Positions 33,881 through 46,284 are shown, numbered from the stretch's first letter. The stretch: 64,000 bases of DNA from Zingiber officinale (GCF_018446385.1 NC_055988.1:64877788-64941787), one strand, 5' to 3'. Notes: generated from the letters alone by a model not told the origin. Program-made: numbers and translations.

Positions 33881-35583
33881 GTTAATCAAACATGCAGCGA
33901 CAAATATATAAGCTATAGTTATGATTGAAGCCCTAGTTTTAAAAAGGATCAAATTTCTTTTACCCGAACCCTAAATCCTGTTTCCTCTCCTCTGCGTCAC
34001 GCGTGCGCGGCGCCGATTCCTTCTCGGGCGAAAACGAAGCTAGGGCTTCGTCTCCGGCGGCCGGCGAGCACTTCTCTCCGTCGGTTCTTCACAGATTCGA
34101 GGTCTCCTCGTTGAAGAGAGCTCGTGGCCACGAGGAAGGGTTGAAATTTGAAGTTTCTCCGCGAACCCTAGAGGTTTTCTCCTTCGGTTTGAATTTAAGA
34201 ATCATGGTAAGTTGCTCACTCACCTGCGGTAAGAGTAGCTCCGAGATTTTCTGCCCTTGTAGCTGTGAATTGAGGTTTCGGATCTTTGTGTTCATGATTT
34301 CCGAAGTTTGCTGCTGTGTCGATTTTTGGAGCTTGCTGCTAGGGATTTTAATTCCTGTTTGTTGATTCTTTCTTTGGTTTTCGAAGAATTCTGTAAAGAA
34401 GTTTTCTTCTTGAAGCATGCTGCCAGTTTTGGTAGATCAAGCATTTTTGTAGATCCAGCATGTTGTGTGGAACTTGCTCGACTTGAATTTACCCTTTATA
34501 TTACAGTGATAGGATGTACAGATCCTATTTTTATTCCAGGAGAAGAGAATCATGCCTATTGATTATTTTACCAGTTTTAATGATCTTTAGAGTTACTTCC
34601 TGACTTTGATTCCTTATCAACAAAACCTTTACCTTTCTTTGAGTAAATGGGGTTGCAAATATTGTTTGGCACTTCATTAACAACCTATTATCAGTTGAGG
34701 AATCAAGACTGGATTAAATTGTAGCTTCAACATTGACCAGGCCAATGTGTCTTTTTCATGACTTGTGTTGACACTATAGAGGTTAGCAAGTTCAGTCCTG
34801 GCTACCATTCTGTACCTTCCTTAAACCCCTTTAGTTCATTCCCCACTTCATTGCCCAACGCCACAACAAAAGTTGCTCAGTTGTTGTCCTACTTCGTAGC
34901 AAATTTGCTAATTTTGGTCCTACTTCATAGTAAAGTTGTTCATATTCGGATAGTGAGGTTAAGCGATAGAAGGGGATTGTTAGTTGGAATGTTATGGGGC
35001 TGATGAGTTTTATTAAACTGTGATTTGAGGATTCAAGTTGTATTGTTCATGTTGGAAAGTCATGATTGTTTAAGTAGTTGTGCTCTAAGAAAGGCTAAGT
35101 TGAAGTATTGTTGGGATTTAGTCTTCTTCCTTGCTTTCAGAACATGCTGTACAGATTAATGGGGTTACTAGAGGTTTTGGCTAAGCTATTTCTGGACAGA
35201 ATTGTAGTGTTCTAAATGAGTTATCCTTGTGTGTTTTTCCTCATGCTTTGGCTGCTGTAAAGAATTGTTTAGATGGGCAAGAATGGTTATAATTCCGGGA
35301 TTTTAGAAAGGTTTGGATGAATTTGGTTTGATGTAAGTTTAGGTTCTATATTTAGGAAGATAATTCCTATACCGATTATTGAGGTTAGATTAGTCTAAAG
35401 GTGAGAAGTATGTGGGTGATTTAGTTATGCAAGTAATAAGTTCAGAATAGAAGTTTAGTTTAGAAGATGAGAAAAGAGATATATCATGTTGATGATCAAA
35501 CAGAAAGTTTAGAAGGCAGTCGTTGATACTAGATGAGTGGGAGAACTGAAGTGATTGAAATCAATTTGGAAGTTTTAATGAAG

Positions 35584-35890
35584 TTTAGATCTCCTTGTAG
35601 TACAGAATTTTAGTGCAATTTAGATCTCATTGTAGTACAGAATTTTAGTGCAGTTTAGATCTCATTGTAGTACAGATTTTTATTAAGTTTATATGCAGAA
35701 TTTTGTTAACTTGAATATGCAGAATTTTAGTATGCAGATTTTGTTAAGCTTAGTATGCAGATTTTAGATAAGCTTAGTATGCAGATTTTAGATAAGCATA
35801 GTATGCAGATTTTAGTTAAGCTTAGCATGCAGATTTATGTTAAGCTTTGTATGCAGATTTTTGTTTAAGCATTGCAGTGTTAGAATTTGT
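35584..35890 (+). repeat. minisatellites in solo LTR
   Basis: About 2.5 units of 45 bp (TTTAGATCTCATTGTAGTAC) at 35584-35690 are followed by about seven units of 23-27 bp (AAGCTTAGTATGCAGATTTT) to 35890. Confidence 0.85.
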
Positions 35891-37168
35891 TTAAACATTT
35901 CAGTTTTGTAAGAAGCATTCTTTTATAAGAAAAGTATAAGAAAGATAAACAAAAGAAAGAAAAGGCCGAGGCCTTAAGTAGATCTCAAAGTCAAGACTTT
36001 AGGGATTTTTTGTACACAAAGTGTCTATTAAAATGTCAAGGCATTTAAAGAAGAAGTAATTAAGATTATAAGTATTTTACTTTTAAGAAGAGGCTAGTAC
36101 CTGACTTCCGAGGTTGTCGTTAAACAAATCCAGGTGTCCACCGAGGTCTGCTCTTTTAGGATTGGTGGCTCGCTACCCCAACCTATTAGGGAACGCGCAT
36201 AAGATGGTACTATGCCTGGGCCCAAGAAGAAGTTGATTATTATTTTGAAGTATTATAAGTATAAGTTTTTGAACAAGTAAAACGAGTTTTACATAAACAT
36301 AAAGTATTAAAGATTAAGTTAGAACAAATGAAATAAGTTTCATATAGTTCCAAAAATCAGTAAGTTTAGTTCTTTTGAATTCTAGCATGCAGTATTAGTT
36401 TTGTTTGTTTCCTGATTTGATATTTAGCATGACTAGCTTTATCTACTAGCATGCAGTTTTATCCTTGTATAGCATGATTAGTTATTGGAATTACATGAGT
36501 AGTTTCCTTAGCTTTTCTTTGCTATTAGTTTGACATGAGTAGTTATGTTTATGCTTTATTTTCTTTTAAAACATATAGTTTCTAGTTCTTTTCGTATACA
36601 TGCACATTCGTGATTTTGTGAGTTAGATAGCGCTTACTAAGCAAATTTTGCTTATAGATTGCACTTCCTCTTACTGCAGATACAGGAAAGGAAAAGATAT
36701 AGAAAGGAAGGCGACAAGGAGGTGTTCGAAGGATGTGTGATGCCAGGACTATGGAAGCCTTGGGACTAGGAAAGAAGTTTTAATTTTAGTTTCCGCATTT
36801 TAGTTATTGTAAACATTTGAGTTGTATTTTAAATTCATGTCATTTGAGATTATTCTGTTTAGATTGCATGTAGGATGAGTTCAGTTTAGTAAGTAGATAT
36901 TTGTGTGTTTGATACTTATTTAACTGCGTGGTTGATTGATATGTGTTCCAGCCGCTTGTGGCTGAGTATATATTGCATATATTGTTGAATATGGTCACCG
37001 GTACAGGGGAGACTCTGTCAAAATTTTTCGGTAGGGTTTCCATGTGATTTTTAATCATACCGGTTAAGTAGAGTTAGTAGTTAAGTAATGGTCATCCTTA
37101 GAGAGTAGTAGTGGTAAGAAGGGTGGTCGTTACATGACCACATCAAAAATTACCACGGGGTACTTACA

Positions 37169-37289
37169 CCATCCATATACTCAACTTGACTAGATGTAAA
37201 ATTCAAAAATTGCCTCAAGCCAGTGATAAACTCATCAGTTAAACCTCGACAGTCAAACAAACTCTTGTTATACATCCAACTTCTTACAT
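37169..37289 (-). pseudogene. TNP2-type transposase N-terminus
   Basis: The minus strand encodes SWMYNKSLFDCRGLTDEF, ITGLRQFLNF and QVEYMDG, the start of the transposase-associated domain. The presumptive ATG at 37289-37287 is out of frame by one base, so a 1-nt deletion is likely. Downstream it runs into the LTR at 37168; the next coding bases are at 32833. Confidence 0.8.
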
Positions 37290-37403
37290 TCTATATTTTT
37301 TCTTTTTCTAATAAATTACATTAATAAAAATTTGTAGACAACACACTAATGGTTAATATGTACCAAAGGCACATATAATAAAAATGAATAACATGAAATA
37401 GTA
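37290..37403 (-). other. AT-rich 5' region of the CACTA element
   Basis: No gene is seen. It separates the transposase start from the TRIM and ends with the TAGTA target duplication (37399-37403). Confidence 0.5.
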
Positions 37404-38185
37404 TGCAGGATCGAAAAGAATTTAGATATCTCCACAATGGCATGATATTGTCCACTTTGGGCCTAAGCCCTCATGGTTTTGCTCTTGGGCTCTACCCAAA
37501 AGGCCTCATACAAATGAAGATATCTTTCTCTTATCAACCTATGATCTTTCCCATGTGTTTTCAATGTGGGACTATGTTTGCAACCTTGCAACCTAACAAT
37601 CCCCTCCTCAAACAAAGGACCACAAGCTCCCTAACGTTTAATCCTCAACCCACTAGGATTTCTTGCCCCTCGGTCTACCCAACCTACTAGGACTTCCTTG
37701 CCTAGCCGCAACTAGGACTTCCTGCCCCTCGGTCCACCCGACCTACTAGGACTTCCTTGCCTAGCCACAACTAAGACTTCCTGCCCCTCAGTCCATCCGA
37801 CCTAATAGGACTTCCTTGCCTAGCCGCAACTATGACTTCCTGCCTAGTGTCTGGTTCTCTTAATCCAGACACGGGAACCTCCACTTCTTCATTCGAGGTC
37901 AATATTCCACCCACATGGTTCGATTGGACCATGACTCTTGTGCACAGTCATCGGTTAATCCTTCTGGCAGTCCGGGCTCTGATACCAATTGAATGATCGA
38001 AAAGAATTTAGATAGCTCCACAATGACATGATATTGTCCACTTTGGGCCTAAGCCCTCATGGTTTTGCTCTTGTGCTATACCAAAAAGACCTCATACCAA
38101 TGAAGATATATTTCTTTTATCAACCCATGATCTTTCCCATATGTTTTCAATGTGGGACTATGTTTATAACCTTGCAACCCCAACA
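37404..38185 (-). mobile_element. TRIM (terminal-repeat retrotransposon in miniature), 782 bp
   Basis: LTRs are 37404-37598 (195 bp) and 37990-38185 (196 bp), with TAGTA duplications at 37399-37403 and 38186-38190. The PBS complement GCTCTGATACCA is at 37976-37987, two bases from the right LTR. On the minus strand a polypurine tract GAGGAGGGGAT precedes the 3' LTR. The internal region has no coding frame and consists largely of tandem ACTAGGACTTCC-type units. Confidence 0.9.
37625..37850. repeat. tandem units of about 62 bp inside the TRIM
   Basis: The block CCTACTAGGACTTCCTTGCC followed by TAGCCGCAACTAGGACTTCC is repeated about three and a half times with few changes. Confidence 0.85.
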
Positions 38186-38190
38186 TAGTA

Positions 38191-38836
38191 TACTAATGTT
38201 ATCATTATTAAATAAAATTAGGGGTGTAGGTATACCAAATAAAGGTCAACAAAGATGTCGAGTATCTCTCAAACACGTCTAATATAGACCTACAGAAACA
38301 ATATTACACAATCAATTATACAGGTCGAGAAACACAAATAAACTCGCTATAAATAAGATTATAAGGTTGGGATCAGCCAACAAGTCTCGGTCGGCTAGGC
38401 CATGCCAAGGGAAGCGAGGGCTGGGTAAGGACGGCGCAGGCCAGGCAAGACTGGCCAAGGGCGGCGCAGCATCCCGTGGCTAGCCAGGGGTGGCCGCAAT
38501 CAGCTAGGGGCAGCTGTGATTGGCTAGGACCAGTCGCGACTGACCAAGGTCCACCACCGGCTCCCGCAGCTGGGTAAGGGCTGTCGCTGGCTCCCGCGGC
38601 TTGCCAATGCTAGCCGCAGGCTCCCGCTGCCGACCATGGCTAGTTGCGGCTCCCACGGCAAGCTAGGACTTGCTACGGGCTCCCATAATCGGCCAGCACC
38701 AGTCGCCGGCCGAGTATCGGAAAACCTGTCGGAGTTGGAAGAGAGGGGTTACCTTACCGGAAATCGCCACAACGAAATCTCCTACACACACAGTCGCCGC
38801 CAAGTGAAATTAGGGCAAAGGGGCAAAGGGATCAGG
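38191..38836. repeat. 5' region of the CACTA element with GC-rich degenerate repeats
   Basis: 38191-38380 is AT-rich with no gene. 38380-38720 is GC-rich and made of degenerate 30-45 bp units around GGCTCCCGCNGC and GGCCAAGG/GGCTAGG. No convincing protein frame is present. The sequence continues at 49232 beyond the Tekay element. Confidence 0.55.
38832..38836. repeat. target site duplication TCAGG, left copy (second copy 49227-49231)
   Basis: TCAGG is directly outside TGTCACGCCC (38837) and TATTTTACA (49226). Confidence 0.93.
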
Positions 38837-41635
38837 TGTCACGCCCCCAGAAGAGTCCCTGTCCGAGAAAATTTTGGCAGCATCTCCCCTGTACGGCGGA
38901 CAATCAAAATTTTCTACAAGCACTAAATACTCAGCCACAGGCGGCTGGAATAATAACAGTAAATAAAATCAATCACCACGCAGTTTATATATGTATTCAG
39001 CCTCTGGCTGTCACAACCACGCAGTTAATAAAATAAACAACATAGTAATACTCTGACTCGAAATCAACCCTACTCAACTACACTCGTAAAGCCCAAATCC
39101 GATTTTTCTTACCTCTTCTGCCGTCCAGGCAAGCATGTAGTAGAGTAAATCCAAATCATACTAAAAGTCCATCCAACGGAAAGATTCCATATAATATCCA
39201 TATGTAAGTCCAAAACAAAACTAAAATAAAGTCTGATAGCGAAAATGCTAAAATGAAACAACTCAAAAACCAGCAGCGGAGTAGCACTACGTGCAGTGGG
39301 GACTAGCGACTGGAACTCCCTCCTGACAGCATCAACCTGAAAATAACAACAATGGAGGCGGGGTGAGTCCAACACTCAGCAGGTACAATTGATATGCAAA
39401 GTAAATAAACAACACCTAGCACTAATCATGCGTACAGTCTCCTGATAAGAAAGATAAGAATGCATCTGAAATAAACAGGAGAATACTGTACTAACCAGGT
39501 CCTGAGTATAAGGTCAAACAGTCCAAGGGATAAGGAAATCCTGTATGCATGTCAAACATAGGTATCCAAACAATATGCAGCATATAAATGCAGCAAACAC
39601 AAACACAAGCAATAAATGCATCATGCATATGATGCCAATGATGCGTCCTGGTCACCCCTGACGCCAGTCGATCATCTCATACAAAAGTGAGGCCGAGTGG
39701 GTAGGGCTGTGACAACCGTGCACTCTGTCGTCACTACTCCTGATGAGTGACCGAGTGGACGGGATGCTGTCGGAGTACACCTATCCTCCTACCCCAAATC
39801 ATAGATGGGGGAGCGCAATGCTCTCAACTCCCGGTACTCAAATACGGGGAGGAATCCCTGCCGGATAACACGTTGGGTCACACTACTCATGAGCGAACCA
39901 ACGGTGCCTAACAGAGTCCCTGCTGCAACACACTCAGCCTGAATCGACCACTAACCCATGAGTGGTGGTGTGTGCAGATCCATGTAACTGGCGATGTGCT
40001 CAACAATAATGGAGCGGACTATCGCACAGCATGCAATCATGCAAATGATGCATGGCAATAACCATATAAACATCCTGACCTAATCCATGTATATAGAAAA
40101 GTGCACCCTAGGTCAACGAATCATATCGAATCAAAGGTACACAGAAGGTATAAAAACCTAGGTCCTGAACATGGTGAAGCATGGTATATCACTACCCCTA
40201 TAAGCATGTATAAACAGGTAAAATATACCTGAGATGCAAAACCAATCAATCAATCAAGCATGTAAGATTTGGGTAGTGATTAACCGAAACAGATAAGAAA
40301 CACCATTAATGCAACATGTTAATTTAATTACTAAGCATATCAAATGACATAAGTCAAAAGTACCCGCCTCCGATAAGAAAAGTCCAAATCTGACTCCGAG
40401 ATACCCGTCTCGCGTCAAAGTCCTGTGATACCAACAGAGATATATTTTATTTAGCTAAAATTCCAATGAATTGCTAAATAGAATCCTTAAAACTATTTAG
40501 GGCAAACACCCTAAATAATAATCACCAATATACCTAATTCAATTAGGAAAACCCTAATTATTGATCAACCTTAACTGGTCATCGATTAATTTCTCCACAG
40601 CAAGACCTAAATCCACAACGTTAAACAAGAACTTTACCTTTCACTGATCGGATCAAAGTTGGATATCAAGGAAACAACCAAGGCATTCAGTGTTGTGGTG
40701 GCCGGAATCCAACAACTTCACACCACTGTCACTGCCAATTGGAAAACAAATTCCATATCTAACTAATTGGAAATCCCTACAATAGCATACCAAAAATCTA
40801 CATCACTGTTGAAAATAACAATACCATTACCTGACCTTCTTCTCCGGCGATGGTAGCAACCAGCAATGGCTGGAAAAATCATGTATCAGCCCACTGCCGG
40901 AAACCCTAGGTCAGGCGCTGCTCCGTTCAGCCTCAGGTGGTGGCGGCGCCTGGTGCGGCTCGGGAAGGAGGAGAAGGAGAGACCGACCGGCAGAGGGGAG
41001 AAGAGATCGAGCGGCAGCAGTGGCGTCGCTGTGGTGGCGGGAGAGGATGCTAGGCTCGGCGGTGGCCGGCGCTAGGGCAGAGAGGAGCTCGCTGGCAGCA
41101 CAGTGGAGATCGGAGAGGGCGTCGGCGTCGGTAGCACCTAGGGCACGCAAGTTCGACGGCTGATGAGAGAAACTCGGCTGCCGACGATGGAAGGAATTCG
41201 GCTAGGGCAGAAGGGAGAAAGGCACGGCTCCGTGCGTCGCCGACGGCGAGGGCACGAAGGAGGTCAGTCGGCTGCGGAGAGGGAGAAAGGAAGTGCCGAC
41301 TTCCCTTGGTCCGGGGCTTATTCACGCCTGGGAGAGGAGGAGGGAACCGCTGAGTGGCCGGCGGTTAGGGCTTCGGCGTCGCAGGGGAAATCGGAAGGGA
41401 AGGAAATGGTTCGGCGTGAGGAAAGAAAAGAAAACAAAATAAAGAAAATAAAAGAAAAAGGAAATGTAATTATAAACATTTCCTCGCTTAAATGGGGTAG
41501 CCTAAACAGGCTTTCCCGGTCCCCGTTTTTATCCCCGTTAACTCGTCCGTACGAGCTCCGAAAAATTCCCGAAAAATTCCCAAAAATTTTGGAAAATTCC
41601 CTCCTTAATATTCACCTATTTTCTGGTATTTTACA
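38837..41635 (-). repeat. 3' LTR of Tekay-type element
   Basis: 2799 bp, TGTCACGCCC to TATTTTACA on the plus strand. The GC-rich part at 40860-41420 gives long open frames on both strands that also occur in the partner LTR and are not genes. The conserved hairpin-plus-CAG module is at 39329-39386. Confidence 0.93.
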
Positions 41636-41647
41636 TTCTCCCCCACT
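41636..41647 (-). other. polypurine tract of Tekay-type element
   Basis: The minus strand reads AGTGGGGGAGAA immediately before the LTR start TGTAAAATACC. Confidence 0.9.
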
Positions 41648-41734
41648 AATAAAAATTTGGTCCCCAAATTTCGTTATCTACCATCAGCAAGTACTAACAA
41701 CAGATATAGAGTATAAATGCTGAACGGTAAATAA

Positions 41735-42215
41735 ATCACATACCTCAAGTGAAAAGATGGGGATATCAAGCTCGGATAGTATCCTCGAGCTCCCAAGTAG
41801 CCTCCTCGTCGGAATGATGCTGTCATCCGACTTTAACCAGCCGAATAGTCTTGTTCCGCAACTGACGCTCTTTACGGTCGAGAATCCGTACCGGAACCTC
41901 CTCATAAGTGACGCCAGACTTAACTGAGATATCTGTCAGCACATGTGTCGGGTCGAGTACGTATCTTCTCAGCATAGATACGTGGAATACATCGTGCACG
42001 CCTACCAAGGACGGCGATAGTGCTAACCAGTAAGCTACTGCTCCAATCCTTTCCGAGATCTGGAAAGGTCCAATGTACCGCGGAGCTGGCTTACCTCTGA
42101 GGTCAAATCTCTTCACCCCTTTCGTGGGCGAAACTCGCAGAAATATATAGCCGCAAATGGAGAACTCAAGGTGTCTCCGACTCGGGTCAGCATAACTCTT
42201 CTGGCAGTCTTATGC
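41735..42215 (-). pseudogene. integrase C-terminal domain of Tekay-type element
   Basis: Minus strand. About 90 open codons (42116-41823) encode GKPAPRYIGPFQISERIGAV, AYWLALSPSLVGVHDVFHVS and MLRRYV. After a Trp-to-stop change near 41823 the frame continues QHHSDEEATWELEDTIRA, the C-terminal chromodomain-like tail of Del/Tekay chromoviruses. Just upstream, KSYADPSRRHLEF is joined to sequence that belongs before the integrase zinc finger, so the catalytic core is deleted at about 42215. Confidence 0.83.
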
Positions 42216-43350
42216 TTTTGACATCCTCCGTCTGATAATACGGACCAACTCTGCCTCACGTTGAGTCCTATGAGGTCTCAACAACTGGGTCTCTCGGATT
42301 CTCGTCCTGATCGACGACTAAGCAACTATGGTAACAAGAATACCCTGCTCTGTCTGTCCCTGTTCCTCAATGTCTAACTCAGAGAAATCCTGAATCACAT
42401 CAGTGACCACAACTCGGTGGCAAGCTAAAGTCCCTCTGGACCTCTAGCTAAGTGCATCGGCAACCACATTAGTTTTTTTCCCGGTGATAGCTAATGGTAC
42501 AATCATAATCCTTCAGGAACTCCATCTATGTCCTCGGTCAAAGATTAAGTTCCTTCTGAGTGAACAGATATTTGAGACTCCGATGGTCAGTGAGAATCTC
42601 AATGTAATATCATACAGGTACTACCGCCAAATCTTCAGGGCAAAAAAAATAATAACGGCCAACTCCAGATCATGAACTGAGTATTTTCTTCTCAGGCTCC
42701 CTCAACTATCGAGAAGCATATAAGAACGCTCTACCGTGCTACCTCAGAACAGCACCCATACCCTGTAGAGATGCGTCGGTGTAGAGGACATATCCGTCCT
42801 CTCCAGAAGGTAACACCAAAATCGGAGCCGACACTAGTCTCCGCTTCAACTCCTAGAAGCTGGTCTTGTCATCCTTAATCCAAGTGAACTTCACGCCTTT
42901 CCAGGTCAAACGTGTCAGTGACATAGCTATCCGAGAGAAACCCTCAACGTATCTCCGGAAATATCGAGCCAAACAAAGGAAGTTGCGAGCCTCTTCTATA
43001 GACTCCGTCTACTCCCAACGGTAACAACCTCGATCTCCTGTGGAACCACGGTATACTCCTACTGATGACCGTGTGTCTCAAACATCTCACAGAAGACAAC
43101 CAAAATACGCACTACTGATCTTCACATCTAGACGTTTCAGTCGAAACATCTCTAGAACTATGCAAAGATAGTGTACGTGATACACCTCAGATCAGGAATA
43201 GATCACAACATCGTCAACAAGACAATGGAAACCGATCCAAACATCCTAGAGACACCCAAATCATCTAATCCATGAAAACATCTAAGGCTCCGCAAGCCCT
43301 AATGGTAAAACCAATACACATAATGTCCGTATCACAGACATTCCCAATCC
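42216..43350 (-). pseudogene. reverse transcriptase C-terminus and RNase H of Tekay-type element
   Basis: Minus strand. The degraded RT palm is at about 43350-43190 (VDDVVIYS recalls the FIDDILVYS active site, with a changed first residue and nearby stops). It is followed by thumb, connection and RNase H with the DHRSLKYLF-like region near 42570 and the end of RNase H near 42440. Many stops and frameshifts are present. Confidence 0.72.
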
Positions 43351-46284
43351 ATAAGATCATCGACAATAAATCTGAAATATGATCATCAATGATATAAATC
43401 ATCTAAGCATAGATCCTCCAGTGTGAGAGCAACGCTCCATCACAGAAAATACCACATATGTGGGAGCAACGCTCTACCACAAGAAATCCTCAATATGTAG
43501 GAGTAACACTCCACTACAAATAATCTATAACATGTATCGCAATAAATATAGGGGCAATGCTCTACTACAAGCAATCCGTAATATGTGGGAGCAACTCTCC
43601 ACCACAAAATAATACATAAGTACCCCAAGGAACCTAACTATCCAGCTAGAGACTGTACAAGATCTCTCTACCACAAATCACTGTGGTTAGCCTAGGCTAT
43701 AACAACCTAGTAAACTAATCAAATCCATCATCAACTCTATCAGCATCCTAGTGGGTCATCCACTGATAGGAAAATTAATTGATGAGTTAATCCAACAAAT
43801 GACATAATGCAGTCACTCCACATTCTGCATTCCGCATAAGTAGAATCATCATGCTGCTACCAATATATACCTGGCACACGTGCTCACACAACATATGTAT
43901 AATCGACATAATCCTCCAATTAGTACACACCAAACATACACATAACATAGGTATAAATCATCGTGATATCTCCAACAATACATATCGAACCCGTGTGCAA
44001 AATCAACTTAGGTAAAATCAACAATACACCTCAAACAACCTCACATGGCATATATACACCTATGCCAAGAGTATAACCATCATATACTTCCAATAAAGCA
44101 TACTAAATCCAGGTGCACTCACATATCAACATAATCAAAAAGATACCTCAGATACTACACCAAACACATATGTACATATCACAACTCAGATTAAATCGAC
44201 AAAATGCCTCCATCAAAACACCACTGATGTACTTATACTACATCTCGGATTTAATCAACAAGATATCTTCAATAATACACCCAGATACATACACCGAACT
44301 ACATAGCTATGATCCACAAGGAAACTTCAAACCATATCAGAACATGGATACATATAATACTTGCAAATGGGCAGTCTACAACATGACTCCTACAACACAT
44401 AACAATCATAATATACATGTAACATAGACATGCAAAATCAGCACACCAGCTCAATCAAAGAGACCAACCTTATGCTACCAACACTCATGGGTTACCGGTA
44501 TATCTAAACAAAATTCATGCATATGTATCAAGCATGAATACATCAATCAAAAGCAACCCAAAATAAAGCAGCATAATCATCCAGTAACAACCCTGCTCTA
44601 GGTTCAAAGGAACTGGTATCGGACAAGAAAAATATACACACCGTGGTATAACATTGCCAGTCAATGTCATACACTACCAAGACTATATCTAATGGGGAAA
44701 ATTTTATCATCATAAATCCAAATGTACTCTCCCAGTATACACTAGTAACTATTGTATTCCATAAGTGTTAAGTAATTAGCTCTACACTTCCTTACATCAG
44801 CGGGGTCACATATCCCAAAGCACCCTCTAAGTTATCCCACCAGGTATATACAATCCACGGTCAAAATCTTCATGGAATAGGATACATCGATCCTTTATAA
44901 CCTATCCAAGCCGATAATGATATATGGCTAAATCAGTCATTTTCACGTCAGTACAAAGCATGTACTCAAATGTGCTCTAGATACATAACTAAGCACAAAT
45001 AACCTAAAGGTTCGAACCTCTAAAAATAGAATATGGCAATCCTCTACTGATCACCCAACAAAACTAAATCATTCATCTACTAACTAATCAAAAATACCTT
45101 AATCCTCCACAAGCAACTAAGGTATATCCAACCACATAATATCATATGTATAAATGTGTACGACTCAAAAGAAAAAGTCAGAATTTAATAACATCATGAC
45201 ACTCTAATCTTCATCCTCAAAAACATCAGCCCACACTATATCAGATGAATAAATCTCTACTCCCCATGAGGGCAAGTTAGCATTCAAAACATCAATCATT
45301 ATTTATCCACATAGTCCCATATCAGAGGAAGCATATATCATTTTTTTTTTATATCATCCTGTTAACTATCCATAACCAACCAAGTTTATTAAAATCTCAT
45401 AGGCACACTCAACCATAAACTCTCTAGCACCCAATTTATAATCTGATCACCAACCATAAGCATCAAACCTGTGAATATTATAAATGACACTAACTATGTC
45501 ACCATCAATGACAACCCAAAAATAAATCATCAAAATAGTTATCCACTAATAGATCATCAAAACAAATATCTAATAATGGATCATCAAACAACCACATAAC
45601 ATTTACTCTCATAAATCATTAGAAATCAACACACCATAATATCAGATCTTCCAAAATCCCTCAACCTCAAATCATTCTCAACAATGATCAAACATGATAA
45701 CTCTCCAATGACCAATTTTCATCGTATCAGATACCCTAATATCCAAAAGATACGAGTATAAAAACTCTACTGGCTAAGTCCACAGGAATATATAGGTATC
45801 ATCCATTACCCAGCTAACAATAGCAGAGGCTGATATGTGCCTCCATCTCCTAATAGTAGTAACAGAAGCTAAAACTACTGATGGTATGATATGAAAAATC
45901 ACCAGTGACTATAATCCTTGATCTCTATTAGGGTCGACCAAGATCAGTGGCTAACCCATCACATGTAATATGGCCACAACAACCAGACAGGTAATAAAGA
46001 TAAAGTGCTAATAGATGTCCTAACTATCATAAAATAAACATCATACCTATTTGCCGTCTGGAGATGTTCCATCACTGTCCCGTCCCCAACTTCTGACCTC
46101 AAAATTCCGAACGAGAAAATCGACAGAAATCCATATAAATCCGAAACAGAAATCCGAAACATAACGATATCGAAAATCCGAAAATGCCCAGTTTGCCTCG
46201 CAAACCTGGCTAACCAAATATCCAGAATACCAACAACAGGTATCCGATAAATCTCCAGAACACCAAAAGTAGGTATCATAACCC
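43351..46284. other. unrecognised AT-rich, repeat-rich sequence in place of gag and front of pol
   Basis: Nearly 3 kb without a supported frame. 43405-43620 has five degenerate units of 37-53 bp around TGTGGGAGCAACGCTCTACC. 43850-44480 has degenerate about 60-bp units rich in AATCAACA and ACACC. Further to the right are short ATCATC-rich runs. I find no gag, zinc knuckle or protease. Confidence 0.65.

Larger units (their letters stand above)
33471..37134 (+). mobile_element. solo LTR of a Tekay/Del-like Ty3-gypsy element, 3.66 kb
   Basis: It starts TATAACGACC (TG mutated to TA) and ends GGTCGTTACA, with TGACC duplications. It is related to the solo LTR at 3693-7564: both have a GGCTCGCTACCC/GGGCTAGCTACCC block followed by GGGCCC (36165-36225 versus 6590-6660) and the hairpin-plus-TGCAG module (36630-36690). 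It has no internal region. It also contains tandem antisense tRNA-like segments and minisatellites. Confidence 0.87.

Noticed and set aside
34003..34365. Possible host exon (120-codon frame beginning MRGADSFSGENE) in the solo LTR.
   Set aside because: It is inside an LTR with perfect target duplications, has no homology I recognise and no splice structure. It may be an LTR leader.
32834..37168. Target duplication for the old LTR in the transposase gene.
   Set aside because: The right end (GTACTTACA then CCATC) is clear, but the left end is truncated and no matching CCATC is found, so no duplication is claimed.
37404..38185. Cassandra-type TRIM with a 5S rRNA-derived LTR.
   Set aside because: The LTR has no 5S rRNA-like internal promoter block.
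41163..41723. 186-codon plus-strand frame rich in Arg, Glu and Lys.
   Set aside because: It crosses the LTR boundary and polypurine tract and is antisense to the element. The LTR copy is present at 48753 with a different ending.
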